NCBI GenBank assembly: GCA_964036275.1
Contig: OZ038440.1
Coordinates: forward strand, 5,927,690-5,991,689
Direction: 5' to 3'
From: Litoditis marina
Taxonomy: Eukaryota > Nematoda > Chromadorea > Rhabditida > Rhabditidae
DNA length: 64,000 nucleotides
This document shows, piece after piece, positions 1 through 14,141 of the stretch. The translations under genes and the position numbers were made by a program. The notes under the pieces were generated by a model that saw only the letters and a list, made by a program, of their open reading frames with translations, did no database searches and was not told the origin of the DNA. The number at the start of each line of letters is the position of its first letter. Positions within the stretch are counted from its first letter, which is position 1.

Positions 1-3000
1 TCTACGGAGAAGTGGTTTTTGCCCAATTTATCGATGTATCGATAGGCCATCCCGTTTGTCTGGTGATAAATGTGTATAGTGGACAGTACAATACAAGTGA
101 CCGCCGGGCCGCGTTCACATATATTCAATGGTTGGCGCCAGCTGGTTCGACCATTTGAAATCTCCATCGACCTTATTCTTCTTTGATGAACAGCAGTGCG
201 CATACACCCGTAAAGCTGCCTGAATAACCAAAATATTTCAAAAACTGGGCTCCTTCTCGACAATATCGAGAGAATTGGCCTACTTTGATACAAAATCACA
301 GCAATGCAAACATGAAAATTGAAAACTGTGCATTTTGCATGGGAGTTGGGAGACGATAAACTCATTGGTTCTTTGTGGTTGTGATCCTCTAATTCTAACA
401 AAATAACTTGCAATTGGGCTTAATAGTTTTCCTCTGATCTACTTTTGAGTTCAGAAAGTGCATGAGTATACACTGAGAAAACAGGTTACCAAATGTTGGA
501 ACGTGTAAATCCCTGTTTTTCATTCTAATTCATGAATAAGGTCGACTGGACCTGTTCCATTTTCGAACGCTCTTCCGCAGTGGGGGGAGGAAGGATTATC
601 GAATATCCCATCTCTAACAGATGGAAGACTTTTGCTTTCTACGGGACGCTCAGAATTCTCAACCTTTGTGGATGCATTTCCAATCGTGTTTTTCATTCCC
701 CATTTATTCGCATTGATTTTCTAGGTAGAATAAAATAATATGAAAACCCCAAATTGGTTACTGTTTAGACCTTTCCTTTTCGAGATTGAATTTCGTGGTC
801 GATGAGCAGAAACTGGCGTTAATGCGCAGTTTCGCATCCTATCTTCAGTGAACGACTTTCATCTGTGCTTCTCTCTTTGATCGGTCAATTTGTGTCTCAC
901 GGGTGCGAACTGTTGTTCGCTATCACTTCTCTCAGTTGGCCGTCAATATGACTGAATCTCTAAAAGCTCATCACGCGACTTGGCGACTTTTCTCTGACAC
1001 CCCGAAGTTGTCATCTAATCGAACCGGAAAGTATCTAATTGATCACGAAATCAGTTTACTCTCTGGCGTCGAGTGTGCTGTATTAGTTGTTCGTTTCTCG
1101 CTACATCTGTCCTTTCTTCTACATTTCTGGTTTCTTTGTACATGGCGGCTAGTCACGCCTTTTCACGCCATCCCCCTGTATTAGTTTTTCGAGTCCAAGG
1201 AGGAATCTGTACTAGTTATTAGTACTTTTCTGTTTGGCTACGACCGAGTATTCGTATTAAAGTAGATCATACAACTTTATAAACTTTAATATTCCTCTAG
1301 ACCTATCTAGAGGTGTATTATCATTTAGAGTAGTAGAAGTTATCCCGGTAAACGCGTTTCATAACGTCAAACTGTGTTAGTACGCTTACTAGAAATCTTT
1401 TGCTACCTTCGATCTGTCTTGGTGGCGTCGGAAACTGTGTTGCACAGATAAGAGGGTGTCCTATCTCGCTGAGGACAAGGTTCATGCAGTTCGTGTGGGT
1501 GTAGACGGAATTATCATGAGTTCTTTCTGGTTTTTCTTTTCTTAGAATTTTAGCGTAAACATAAACAATGAGCAATGATGAAAAAAGTTTCATATTTCTT
1601 CACTGGGAAAGGTAGGTTTCCTGTCTGTAAAACAACAACAGACAGGAGACCTATCTCTCTGAATCACGGTCCAGTTTTCTGAACCTTACCCAGAGAAACA
1701 CTGTGTACCGGTATCTGGGTCACATATTTAACTGATTTTCTGTGATTGTAGATGATCACGTAGCTATAGGAATAGGACATTTTCAATCATCAGTTATATT
1801 ACATCATATCGGTTGTGTACCAGGCCTTGTTCTGGCACATCCTGCACGATGTTTATTGTTACATCATTGCCCGATTCTTGATTGTCGTAGATATTTCGAC
1901 AACAAGAGAAGCGACCTTGTCTTTTATAAGAATGGTTTATGGCTTACACTAATCGAGTTCTTCAACATTATAAACATCATTAATTTATTGACTAGTTTTA
2001 TTATATTGAGACGACTTCTGCGCATCTCACTTCCGCTAAATTAGTTTAATATGAATCAGAAAGAATTTCATTCGGCGCTCCTATCTGGTTCCATAATGTT
2101 GGTAGACTAGTTGATTCTCTCTGCAGATAAACTGTACTTCTACATTGTTATGTCATCTATTTCGACATGTTTTTCCTAGATAACACTGCAGCATTACGAA
2201 AGGTCTTGTTTATACGTGATTCAGTTCGATTGATTCTAGAAGAGCGCTAGATGTCTAATTAGAAATCTGGTTCGGCATTGAATTTGCAAGATTCTTTCTG
2301 ATGACAAGCTTATAATATTTTTATTCGGGATGGTAATATTGGAATATAAAGTTTCGCGGCAAAATCGCAACAACCTTTTGAGAACTAGTACTTCATATTC
2401 TAATCGTCCTCGGAAAGTACGGAAAGTATAGTGAACATGTTATCTTATTTTTCAATTTCACTGTCATCCTGTGATGTTTTAAAGCGGATTAGTGTGGGAG
2501 TTGTCCTGGTAGATATAATGTTGACATGATACTTAAGAAGAGAACAGTGTATGCTCTATGCTGGCAGTTTACTATTTTTCAACTAGTCGCTTGATCATTC
2601 TGTTGAGTGAAAAGTTACCATTATTGGGGTTTTGCTTCAATTTAGCATAGTGTTTTTCGTTCAATCAGGTGTACACTGTACACACTGTTGATATTTTCAT
2701 TGCTATATGGTTAGATGGTTAGACTGGTACAATGGTGCTTCGGCGCAGTACTTTGGTCATTGTGTATGCAATTTATCAGTCTACCATTTTGTTCTCCTTT
2801 GCGCACGTATTATATAGATAGTCAATAGTGGTAACACTAATAAAAAGGGAAAAGTTAGTAAAAGTTTGTCGGCAATATGTTGTTGTTATGCACAAAGTGC
2901 CAACCTATCACAGGGTGTGACTGAATTAGTTATTGGCTCTTTTCAACCTTAACTTCTCCAACCAGATTTCGAATGAATAACATTGAATATATGATCACTA

Positions 3001-4173
3001 TAGTCGCAATTTTCTCTTGTTAGACCGAAATGCCTCTCATTTTTGAGTAAAAACAACTTTTATGGCTCTTTACAGGCTCGTAAACATGTTGTATGTGTAT
3101 CACGGGTGACAGTTAAATACTTTTTGTATTTTGTATGGCAAAGACAGTATAGGGGAGAGAACCAACTTTGGTTCTGATATAATACAACATTGCTATAATT
3201 GACAGCTGTACCATAACCAATCAGTTATCGGTGTGATAACAACTGATAACACACCATAATAGAATGATCAGACTGTTTCGTAATGTTTTCAAAGGCCAGC
3301 TGGACGGTCTTAAATATTTTACAATTTGCTGAGCTTCAAATACGCCCTTTCGTCCAAAATTTTCCAGAAAGAAAACCGTTTTTAGAATTGACCAATTAGA
3401 CAAGATTACGTATCACTTGCTCACACTTCATTCTGGCTGTACTGTGATGTTCATCTCTCGTCCCAAACCCTCTAGTCTCTAACTACGGAACTTGCTCTCT
3501 TCATTGGTTATAATCCTCTTTTCCCCCATGACAGCCTCATTTGGGTGCGATTGTTTTAAAAGTTGTATCGTATGACATTTGTGATTTGCTAGTACTAGTT
3601 TGGTTTTTCGAAGAGGCCACAGAAAGGTTGCGAATGTAGCATAGTTTTGAGATTTTAAGTTGGACAGAAGTCAAAACCTAAGTTTTATAATGTATTTGGG
3701 CCACAACGACGCATTTTCAACTTCGGTAAATTTTTGATCTCGAACACAGTGAGTTGTTACGTACGTCGTTAGCTAATTTGATTGTTTTGCATCAAAAAAT
3801 GCCTCGGTTCGGCGAACAGTTCACGTGAGATAGTGGTTAAATTTCCTTTATGACTGTCGTACTGATACATTCTCCCCGGACCTACCAGTCTGAATTCCTC
3901 TTTGAATACATTTTGTTTTGTGTTTCCGCGAAACCCAATACAATAGATGTTTTCCTATCTAGCATCGCTTCTTTCTATACATGAAATCTTTTATTATAAT
4001 TGTTTCACTCTTATTTCATACATCTCTCTTTTTCCAATTGTCTAGTGTCTATCAGCTATCACATCTCCTGCTCCGATACAATATTGTCATTCCTCTTTTG
4101 TGTTTTATTTCGTCTGTCCACTGTATTCTTCCCCATTGAACCATTGCTATTTCAAGATTCGACCCACCTCACC
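1..4173. other. Non-coding upstream region of the TLDc gene
   Basis: I recognise no coding exon here. The open frames are short, AT-rich and do not resemble protein families. A small hairpin (about 19-bp stem, one arm near 1610-1628 and the other near 1638-1656) is the only clear secondary structure. The stretch probably contains the promoter and 5' UTR of the downstream gene, but I could not place a promoter element. Confidence 0.4.
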
Positions 4174-7100
4174 ATGGGAGTCGGTCCTTCCGTTGCCATA
4201 GCGCAGCCGCGCAGCAGATCTCACACAACACTCTCGGCCGCCGCAGACAGAAAGATGGGCGCTCCCCGGCTCAGCTGTCCCGACTACATGACGCAGTACG
4301 ACGTGAAGCAGCTCATGCGCGACGTCAATCGAAATCGAGACGACGTACCGAATCGGAATCAGATGTCGCTGGACGACCCCATCGAGCAGCTGCATCAACA
4401 GTTCTCCAGCTCCGCGGAGCATCTGCCCCAAGTTCACAAGAAGAAGGAGACAGTCCGTGCAACCATGTTCAACGCATCCCACCGCTCCGCTTCGTCCTCG
4501 GGCGACAGTGGCGATTCAGACTCTGGCATAGAGTCGGCCCGCGTGTCGGTGGATGAGAACCACTACTGGGGTCAGTGTGTGGTCATGGACCAGCAGGATA
4601 GAGAGGGAGAGGGGGAAGAAGAGGCTGTGACACCGTGCGCGCCCACCCCCGCCACACCGACGGCGGCCACAACGCCATCAATATTCGGGCGACCGGCCAA
4701 GAAACGACGTTTCCTGCCCAAAAGAGTGTTTGGGAGAAAGACGGAGTTGCGCACAAGATCCAAGTCGTTGGGAGCCAATCAGGTCTTTAGAATGGAAGGT
4801 GAGAGATTTTGGGATTGGAGTTGATTTATACTCGAGTTTCTAGTGACGTGGCACTCAAAATGGGATATTAGTGGAAAGTTGGGTACATATCTTTGGGGAG
4901 GTTGAGCAAGCACTCTTTATGTTTCCTTTCGCGTTGTCCATTCAGTTTCCGTTTCACGTGGGAGTGACAAGCTGCTATATGTGGACGGTGTTATTAGTGC
5001 TTGAACAACGTTGTGTCGTATATAAATGTGTTCTGTACCGATGATGCTGAGCGGACAGTTTCGAGGCTCAGAGCGTGTCATTAGTTCGTTCGGGAGATAT
5101 AATTTAAGTTGAAAATAGAATTTTGTTTTGCTGAAAATCACGAGCCTATCTATGCGGTTTTTTGCAAACCCCAGAATACGGTGAATACTGCCAATAAGAG
5201 TTCTCTAAGCTGCAATTGGAATGGTTCCGAGTATTTTCCAAGATTCTGGGTACTGGTGGGCGAGTTTAGCCAGAAGATTGGCCTCATTTGCCGCCGCTTG
5301 ATGCTAGCCATGCGGTTCATTGAGCCACTTCCGACTTCTTGGAAATACTAGAAAAGACCCTGCTCCATTTGCACCCATTATATTGTTATCACCCACAACG
5401 CTGCAGCGTTAACTAATAGTAGTCAATCTCTCGGAATAGAAAAAAGTATCAAAGTTCAATTGTAGTAGATTCGGGACAACTTATATAATCTCAAAGTGTT
5501 CCACTATTTATGTTTTAGGTAGATAGATTGTAAGAAAACAATTTCTTCGAACTAATTCAATCTGCTTTAATTAGCTTCCTCATTTAGATGTGAATTCCTG
5601 ATTCTCATTGCTAATGGGGTATTAGGTACGAGTTAGTTTTGATGACTCTGGACAGAAAAGAAGTTCCACTCGACAATTTATTTCGAGCTTGTTTTGCTTT
5701 TCATCATGCGAGACGCGTGGGAACTATGGTGTTTTTCGCCTTCGTAACTCAAGCCCGAGGCCAACCTTTTGGTGAATTAATCGTACTGTGCCTATGGCTT
5801 ATCTACTATACTAATACGCTGCCTGCTGTGCGCTGATTTGAATTTATTCCAGGTAATTCGGCGGGTAGTTGAGCGAAACCGATCAAAATGAGAAGGTCAC
5901 CATAGTGAAATATTTTATTTTATTATAAGTTGGAATGAATGATTATGAAAAAAAATTATCAGAGGCCTGTTAATACTTAATGGAATTTATAGGAGTTTTC
6001 CTTGGGATTTGATTCAACTTATTTTTGCTTCCATTTCTTATTAGGTTTTCAAGTTGTTGTTGCGACTCGCCTAATCATTGTTCTCAAAATTCTTCGTCGT
6101 ATATTTCGGTTCTCTGAACAAAACACCTTCAAATCTCACGACTAGCGGAATAACAACCACTTCCGCTTTACGTATTCAGCATAAAATCACGAATTCTATT
6201 CGACAAGAGCAAGTAGTCTATGGGAAATTATCTATTTCAAAGATGATGGTAGATTTTTTCGATGATCACCGTAACTCTAAAATCTAATCCGGTCAAACTT
6301 GTTCTGTTTAGTTGCCAACGCCAAAAAGTGTGAGTAATTTCTCATGAGGGACCCTTTTATTGGTCCATCATAAGGAGATACTTCAAAATAGTGGGCAAAA
6401 CTCGTCTTGATGGCTTACTCGATTTGTCTCGAGTTCTATTTTCGCTACTTGAAATTGCGTCGTCTACGGTCGGTTCGCGGTTAATTTAGCTTGATACATG
6501 TGCGCTATTTGTGTGATCCAACCCCTTGGGGAAGACGCATGTTTTTCTCGGCAAATTCAATATATTCATATATGTGGATTGACGATACATATATCGCATG
6601 AATTCTAGCTAATGAATCCTTCTCTACGCACTTCCTCACAAAGATAACTTCCGTGTCACTCATCCTTTTGTTCGATTGTTAGCAGAGCTATTACCTAATG
6701 ACATGGGATAAGACGCTGTTTGCACCGACTTTTTTGTCTGGTGCTGATCATTGGTGTCAACTCTTACTTGCTTTCCGCTTGAGAGGGAAGGGTAGCGCTT
6801 TTCATTTCAGACAGGTGCAAGGGTTCACATCTAAAGCTAGTTTCCTGTTTAAGTTTACAGTTATATTTGGGGGAGAACGTAGATTATAAATTGTTCTGAC
6901 AACGTTCATCCTTTTTGCTTTTTGCCCAGTGAATGATCAACCCGATATGCAGTGAAGTGAATACAGTTGCACTGCATCATCATCATTATGAACAGTACTC
7001 ATGCTAGAAAAACATTGACCGTTAGTCGAATAACTCAAAAAGGTCTGCGATACAGACAAAATTTCGCTATTTTCAAGCAAAGTACAGAATTTTAGTTTGC

Positions 7101-10100
7101 TAACTGTTAAAACGGGTTATTTCACGGGAATAGTGGGACACTGTTGGTTCATGACAGTGTTTGCCTTGTGTTCTGTGCGCATGTTCTCTGAGCGAGTCCC
7201 GCCCCTTTCGTATTGCAGCATGGGAATAGTCGAGGAACTCCCCTCATTTTGAGCTTACAAAGCTCACTCCTCTTGTCCCGGTTACTAGATCTAGATGTAA
7301 TTGTGCTCTAGATGTCCAGCTCAGATGTTTTCTTAGGTACATTTCGGGGCCGCCTTTCGCGTACATCAGCACCTTCTTACAAGCTGCGTAGTTACGAGAA
7401 AAAAAAGTGCCGCACTATTGCGTTTTTATCCTCTGGACGACATTGGCCCGAACGCTATTTTGGGTAATCATTCCAAGTATCCTACTCTCATCCAGCTGAA
7501 ACTTAATTACCACTAGGTGTCAAGTATCTAGCAGTAATTAGATACATGATTCTCGCTGTTTTATGAGGATGCTTCTTGATCCCAGGCTTCACTCTGATCA
7601 TACTCACGTTTATCTGGACATTAATATGTTTTGTACTGTGGTCAGAAGCGTTTCGTGAGATTTCGGCACTAAAACATACCTTAATTTCTCCAACTTGTAT
7701 CTTGCGAAAAAGTCCAGAGTATTTTAGTTCGAAATTCCTTATCAAAGGAGGACAGCCGTTTGTTTGAAAGTGTTTTTCCTAAAATTTCACGGATGTTTTG
7801 TGTATATTGTCTGCCAGTGGTTCCTTTTTTTGTTGTTGCGCCTCTTCCTCAATTCTACTCCTCCGTGGTAATTTGGAGGGAACATTAGCTGTTTTTCGGT
7901 TCCTTAAAAGTGTTTTGAGTGTTTTCAGCCCATTTGGCATTAATTAGAGAAAACAGAGTAATAAAGAACGTTGAAGTTGTTTTGAACACTATTTTCAGCT
8001 ATCTTGGCATAATTAAAGAAGAACAGAGTGAAACGAAACATAAAAGTCGTTTGAAGTCTTTTTACTTTCCTTGGTTTCTGGTTGATTAACTGGAATCTGA
8101 AGTTCATTCCATAAAAATGTGTGGTTAACGTGAAAATTGTCGCCCGATTGTCCGTCTGCCTCCAATTTGCTCCCGTCTCGGTCTGTCCATAATCCATTCA
8201 TAAGTTTACATGTTTTGGTCGAACCCTACGAATCTCATCCATTGTGCCAGTCTTTGTTACAGACAATTGTCCCCCGTGTGTCCCTAAACAGCCATGTTTT
8301 CGCAACTAATGGACCGCGTGCAAACGTCGACGTCGTCGCTGGCGTCCACCGTGAGCGCGGCTTCTTCCGAGGACGGCATCAGTCATCTGAGTCGGTCCGT
8401 CCGGCGACTGTCCGTTCCGTTGTCGCGCGCGCGCAAGGTCAGCCAGCGCAGGCTCAGTCAGATGGTCAACGCCATCGAAGAAGTTATCGACCAGGAGATT
8501 GAGCTGATGAACAGCCAGGGTTGGTGAACGAATCGGGGGGATACATCAGTGAGGTTTCTATAGAAAAAGAAACACGTTTTTAATTCTAATACGTGAAACA
8601 ATATGATCTCGCAATAAATATCAGCCCATTTTTGCCGATATCAGCGAGAAGGGAGTAGGTATTTTAGATTTTTTTCTGACGGTTGAACAAGTCTACAGGA
8701 GTATGATTGTGTTATGCTTGTTTGTGCTGTGTGTGCGGGGAACTGTCGTGTGAACTTTAACGGAAACTTCCGGCTTGTATTCTCAGAGTAATTGCTTATA
8801 TACTGGAATCTGAAGTTCATGCAATGTGTGATTAACTTGAAAATTGTCTTCTGCTTGTCCGACTTTAGCAAGCTTGGCTTCAAAGTGTTATGGAATTAGA
8901 TAGAGTATGTCATAGATACCGCCACGGCCACGGGCTGATAGATTATGTCATTTCCTTATTAACAAATATACTTGGTTGTTACTTCTCTCAGTCTTGAAAT
9001 GGGGGGTGCGAAGCGAGGACGTGAGAATTTCCCCTACGCAACTGAACTTTTTATTTGAGATCAAGTCGGAACTTTTGAGTCACTAGGGAATGTGAAGTTA
9101 TCAAAGGTTGAATCATGGATAAAAATGGAAAGAATTGAACTATTCGCGAATGTATGTAATTGCGTGGGCTTATTTTGGGACAATCTGACGTTGGGCTGGT
9201 TTTGTTTGGTTTTGTTAAACAAACCGGAATCATTCACACGCGATTCAAGGAAGCTTTGCGTGTTCCTAAAATGTAATGTATGACGACATTTCGAGCGTGT
9301 ATCTTGTAAATGTCACAAGTTTTCTTTGGTAAATATGTGCCGGGTGCCTGATGGAACGGAAAATGAACATAATTGCTAGTAGAAAGTAGGAAGTTACACC
9401 TAGGTTGCTTTTGCAGCGTTAATAATAAATCTATCCAAATAACATCCCCAAAGAGACTTTTTAGTTTTCAGAATTATTTCATTCTAACTATAATTTATTT
9501 CAGGCGACAAGCCGGCACCGCTGTTCGGCGGCTCATCGCTGTTGAACCGAGAATGGGAGCTGGTCACCATGTCAGAGATGTGTCGGCGTCTGTCGCTGGA
9601 TGAGCTGGACCAGCTGGAACTACCCATTCCAGAAGGAGCCTCCTCCAGTCAGATTCTAGATGAACTCATGATCAGACAGGTGAATTTTGAAAGATCTACA
9701 ATGGGGTGTGAAAAGTACCTTTTCTTCAACCCATCTAGTTTTACTTCATTTTTCGGAAATTTTTCACAGAAGGAACTAAAAAAATCTTTTTCTTAGGTGG
9801 AAAAGGTTATACTCGTGAAATCTAGTACTAAGAGTAGAGACCTCTATTCGTTTCTTGTTACTCCACATAACAGGGTCAGAGATAACGCATAAATTAGTAT
9901 TCATCCAATAGTTATTGCAAGAAAAATTATCGTAATATGGGAGATAATGCTTTCTGGGAGATGATACATTCCTAGACTGGCTAGTTGATAAGTCATGTAT
10001 TTCTAGTACCTAATCGAGATACTGTGAGAGTTGAAGATGAGGACTGACTGAATACAAAGGGGAATATCTTCCTTCTGTCTCAATTCTTATATTAGTTTGC

Positions 10101-12202
10101 TATTCTAAGCCATTCACCAGTAAAGTTGTCCGGATAGTCAGAAAAATCGAAAAACGGACTACTTTTTCGCCGAAAATAGGAAAATCGGTCTACTTTTGAT
10201 GGAAAAATCATAAATTTTCACGGGTTCACATCTAAAACAAACTACTTTTTGTAGCTTAGTCGGACCTTACTGGTGTTTGTTCTAAGCGGTTCAGTTTAGA
10301 GCAATTGCAGATTAAGCAGATCAGGAATCTTCACATTAATAGTTTGCTCTTGTTAACTGGTGTAACGAAAAAAGAAAGAGGGAGTTGTTGATCTTTATTC
10401 CCTGTTCTAGTGTGAACAATTTGCACGTCATCAAGTTGAATAGTATACGGTAGTGGATCTAGCGTTCGTTCAGAGATGATTGTCCACTATTTAAGTTGTG
10501 CTCTCGCAACCTCGTGGCCATTAATTGATGTAAGATTTGTTTGGTCGGGGGAAAATGCTACGTAGTTGCGATCTGCCTTGCAACATCATTTAATTGCAGC
10601 CTTGCACAGGCTATAATGGAGACAATTATTCGCCTACAATGTGAACACATTTCTCGGACAGTTGTTAATTGTAATTATTTGTAGATCATGGAAATCTTGC
10701 CTCCCCGTGCAGAGGGATATCCCTGGGTGAATGTGTACAATTCGGAGAAGCACGGATATTCCCTGGCCACCCTCTACAGGTCGGTTCAGCAGTTCAGCTG
10801 GAAGTTTTGATTGTGATCAAATTTTATAGTTTTTTTTTTAAATTTTTCAGATTGTTATGAAGTTATGTTAGTTTCAAAAAGTGAGGTTGCGTGAACATAC
10901 ATGCATACACGACGATAATTGATTGACATGCAGTTTTTTGTAAATTTGTATTTTGCATATTTTGTAGTTTTGAGCTTGATCGTATGTGATGTGAGTGACC
11001 TTTTATATCATAATTGCCTTTCAGAAAGATGATCGAGTTCGACGAAGATCTCTCGCCCGTGTTGCTCATCATTCGCACCACCAGTGAACACGTGTTCGGC
11101 GCAGTCGTCTCCGGGGCAATCCGGCCGTCCGACCACTATACAGGTACGGTATTGGAGGGGTTGTAAATGGAGACGACTATTAGATAGGGAAGGAAAGTGT
11201 CAACTTCTTAATGTGCGATGGGTGATTTGCGATGACCCGATGAGTGCACCTGGTTGTCAAAGTACTATACACTACTATATTTCATAATATTTAGGTAGGT
11301 TCTCGTAAGAAAAATGTTAAGTTTGAAGATATATAATCAGTCTATAACCCCTTTCTGCTACGAATACCAGGAAAAGTTGCTTACGTACCTATTCACATTT
11401 TGTATTTTAGTAACATTTGATTTCAGGAACCGGCGACTCGTGTCTTCTCTGGAGATTTACCGGAGTCGCTCCCCACACGCGGGAAGTTCGTGCCTTCACG
11501 TGGACCGGCGACAACCAGTTCTTCGTCAACGCAGCCAAAGACGCGCTCTCCATCGGAGCTGGAGGAGGTCACAACGGACTCTGGTTGGATGGTGAGGACG
11601 AAGTTCATTCATTCAAGAATATGAATATTTAAAAAGACTGTTTTGTCAAGAAATAGCAGATTTAAATGAATGAAGGGATATTTGTTTAAAAAATTGAACC
11701 ATGTGCTTCAAAGTATAGAAGAAAGAGAACCAAAAGTTCTTATTATGAGTTTTCATGCAATTATTTGTTCCCTTCTAGTTCCATAACGTGAAACAGGTTC
11801 ATTGAAGTATCATGAATAGGAACATGGGTGAAGCAAATAAGAAATAATCGAATAGAACTATATAATATTTATTTCTATTCGAAAATGTATCACTACTTTT
11901 TCTAGGCGATCTCGATAGTCGTTCAGTAGCTTTATAGCAGAACTATTTTTAACGTGCGAATCCTGCAATTAGTGGGAGTAACGAGACGTTTTCACTTGTT
12001 GACGAATTTAGTGGTGGGAAAAGATCGAGGAGTCCATTTAGGGCTGAGATTGATTGAGTTCATTCCTTATTTCCCGCTATTTTCAGCTGATCTGAACCAT
12101 GGTCGCTCACAGCGTTGCGACACGTTCGACAACGAGCCATTGGCCGGAGAAAAGGAGGACTTCATCATTCAATTTGTGGAGGCCTACGGATTCCGCATGT
12201 GA
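4174..12202 (+). CDS. TLDc-domain protein, OXR1/NCOA7 type (seven exons, 507 aa)
   Basis: Exons: 4174-4798, 8292-8519, 9504-9679, 10685-10779, 11025-11143, 11427-11591, 12087-12202. All junctions are GT...AG and in phase, giving 507 residues. Residues ~344-507 form a TLDc domain. It includes EGYPWVNVYNSEKHGYSL, a block with FTWTGDNQFFVNA, a glycine run GAGGG, GLWLDADLNHGRS and a C-terminal KEDFIIQF. These are hallmarks of OXR1/NCOA7 (C. elegans LMD-3), whose TLDc domains protect against oxidative stress and bind the V-ATPase. The first 340 residues are low-complexity, Ser- and acid-rich, with a basic nuclear-localisation-like patch (PAKKRRFLPKR). No LysM domain is visible. The start is the ATG in a good caccATGG context; the following MGVGPSV fits a weak N-myristoylation pattern. 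Intron 1 is 3.5 kb, and an internal start at 8294 (MFSQLMDRV) could give a short isoform. Confidence 0.88.
8076..8882 (+). repeat. Direct repeat flanking exon 2 of the TLDc gene
   Basis: A ~90-bp sequence (around 8076-8165, containing aactggaatctgaagttcat) recurs around 8795-8882, on the other side of exon 2. Just upstream (about 7925-8060) two ~72-bp units sharing ttggcataatta and aacagagt are arranged in tandem. They look like old local duplications within introns and carry no coding sequence. Confidence 0.5.
10115..10275. repeat. Short inverted-repeat element in intron 3 of the TLDc gene
   Basis: A ~160-bp block begins with caccagtaaagttgtccg and ends with cggaccttactggtg, an imperfect ~16-bp terminal inverted repeat. 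Similar ttctaagc strings lie just outside both ends. It is consistent with a non-autonomous DNA transposon; no second copy was seen in this window. Confidence 0.45.
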
Positions 12203-14141
12203 TTCTGTTTTATTGATTGATTGATATGACATCATAATCGATTATTCTCTCCTCAGTTAGTCGAATCATTTTGCTGTTACAGTGCTGTTAACCCTAGTTT
12301 CTGACGAGTTGATTGTTTCTTGCAACGTAACAGGTGTGTGCAACTGTATGCTATCTTGACCCTCAGAGCATTTTAAGCATTCCAGTCTGTTTTCATTGGT
12401 TACTTTTCCTCTTGCAAACGGTGTCCTTGCTACGGCTTAGTTAGTACTTGACTTCAGTTGTTACTTTTTATCCTTATTCATAATTCAGACAAGATCAATG
12501 TCGTAATACCTAGACACTACCGATTCATATTGAACTTTCCCCTTATTTCATATAGTTATTCAATATTCAGTGTGAATGAGCATTTTCTGCCTAACTGTGA
12601 ATTCGTTTTACCCGATGACGCTGTATATTTGTGGTACACCTGATAATTCCTTAGTCGTTTGGACGTGATATGCCTCTTTACTGGTATTTGAGAAATATTT
12701 AAGAGATCCGTAGTTAGCTGTTTGTAGTCAGGGCCTGTTCTTCTACGCTTTATATGTCGTTTTAGATTCTGATTATTATCTGATTGAAAACTACTCTTTT
12801 GCTTCCCTACCTTGTGTGTTTCAATGATTTAAGACGACATATATACGCTTCAAGTTCTGATACTGTATGGTTTTATCATTATTTTTGTGTGTATAGCGCT
12901 CTATTGAGTTGGGCAAGTAATATTTGTACTGTACAAAGTTTGCGATAAATATTAATCTTATTATCTGTATTTGATCACAAATTCCCAACAACTGCGGCTA
13001 TCAGAAGCAAACATGATTAGATTTTGCGGTGTAGTTTGGTCTGGAAGCCTGAAAAATACTTTTTTTGTCTGAAACACACCTTGATCAAACTACAAACAAA
13101 CTAGTGTACTAGAGTACGGTAGAATTTGAATACTCGATTTTCCCCGAGAAACAAGTTAATTTGCACACATGCTCATCTTGTTCCATCACAACACGCTTGA
13201 ATTGCGTAATACATTCATTCATTTGTGAAGTAACTTGTCTGCTGCAAACGTATCCGCATGTATTTTTCTCGCTTGCTGCCATTTGATAGCCTCGAGACGG
13301 TAATGAACAAATGCAAAACAAGAATGTTTTTGTTAGATTAAGCAAGCAAAAACGTATCAGGCTCTTGTCACCGTATCAGACAAAATAATTCAGACGTACT
13401 CCAAATGGAAACAAAACTGGCGGTCGGTCGTAACTAGGCGGAATGGGAGCATTTTCCTGTGTACTCCCCACTTTTCTGATATTTGCTGAAAAAGTCTGTA
13501 TGATATTTGCCCCCCCCCCCCCCCCCCTGAAGGGTTACAAGGTTAGTGGTATTGTGTTTTCAAAAAGTATGCAAAATGCTCGGTTTTGCGTGTCGTACCA
13601 GGTTCTCATTAGCGACGCTAAAAGTAGAATTAGCAGAGAGCGGAAAACTGATCAATGGAATCATATAGTGAGAGAACATCATCTATTGAGCGTAACTGAT
13701 ATACACGGAACTGATGTGCTCTACAGTATCTCTAGACGAAAAACAAGAGTGGTCACAGGCTAGAGTATGGGAACATACATTGGAAATAACAACATTCGTA
13801 CGCACGAGAAGAGGTGTACACATGATTACTTAATATCTACCGTTCACCACCCGAAGATGGGTAGAATTCTACTTCAACTTCATGATTGCCAGTTTTCTAC
13901 CATTAATTGTTCCTGATATAACAATAAAACCGCCACTATCTGTCTTTCTTTTTAAATTTGCTAGTGTTCTCCTCAGCTAAAAACGATTATTGGACGTCGA
14001 CTGCTTCAGGCATCCTACAATATTAGGGACATAGGAACCGAAGATAAGATGAACTCACCGAATGTAATTTGTACTGTGGGAAGTGTAGAAGGAAATTATG
14101 TGCTCCAAAATGATAACTTACTGAGTTTCAGATACTGCTTA
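12203..14141. other. Intergenic spacer
   Basis: No coding exon was recognised. An 18-base C homopolymer lies at 13510-13527 and may be length-variable or an assembly weak point. The stretch includes the 3' UTR of the TLDc gene and presumably the promoter of the receptor pseudogene downstream. Confidence 0.4.

Noticed and set aside
4147..4482. A 111-codon minus-strand open frame opposite exon 1 of the TLDc gene.
   Set aside because: It is an antisense shadow of GC-rich coding sequence with no splice or domain support.
8137..8502. A 121-codon plus-strand open frame over exon 2 of the TLDc gene.
   Set aside because: It is an alternative frame of the coding exon 8,292-8,519, whose phase and joins fit the TLDc protein.
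13510..13527. An 18-base C homopolymer.
   Set aside because: It has no termini like the G-rich elements and may be a plain homopolymer or sequencing weak point.
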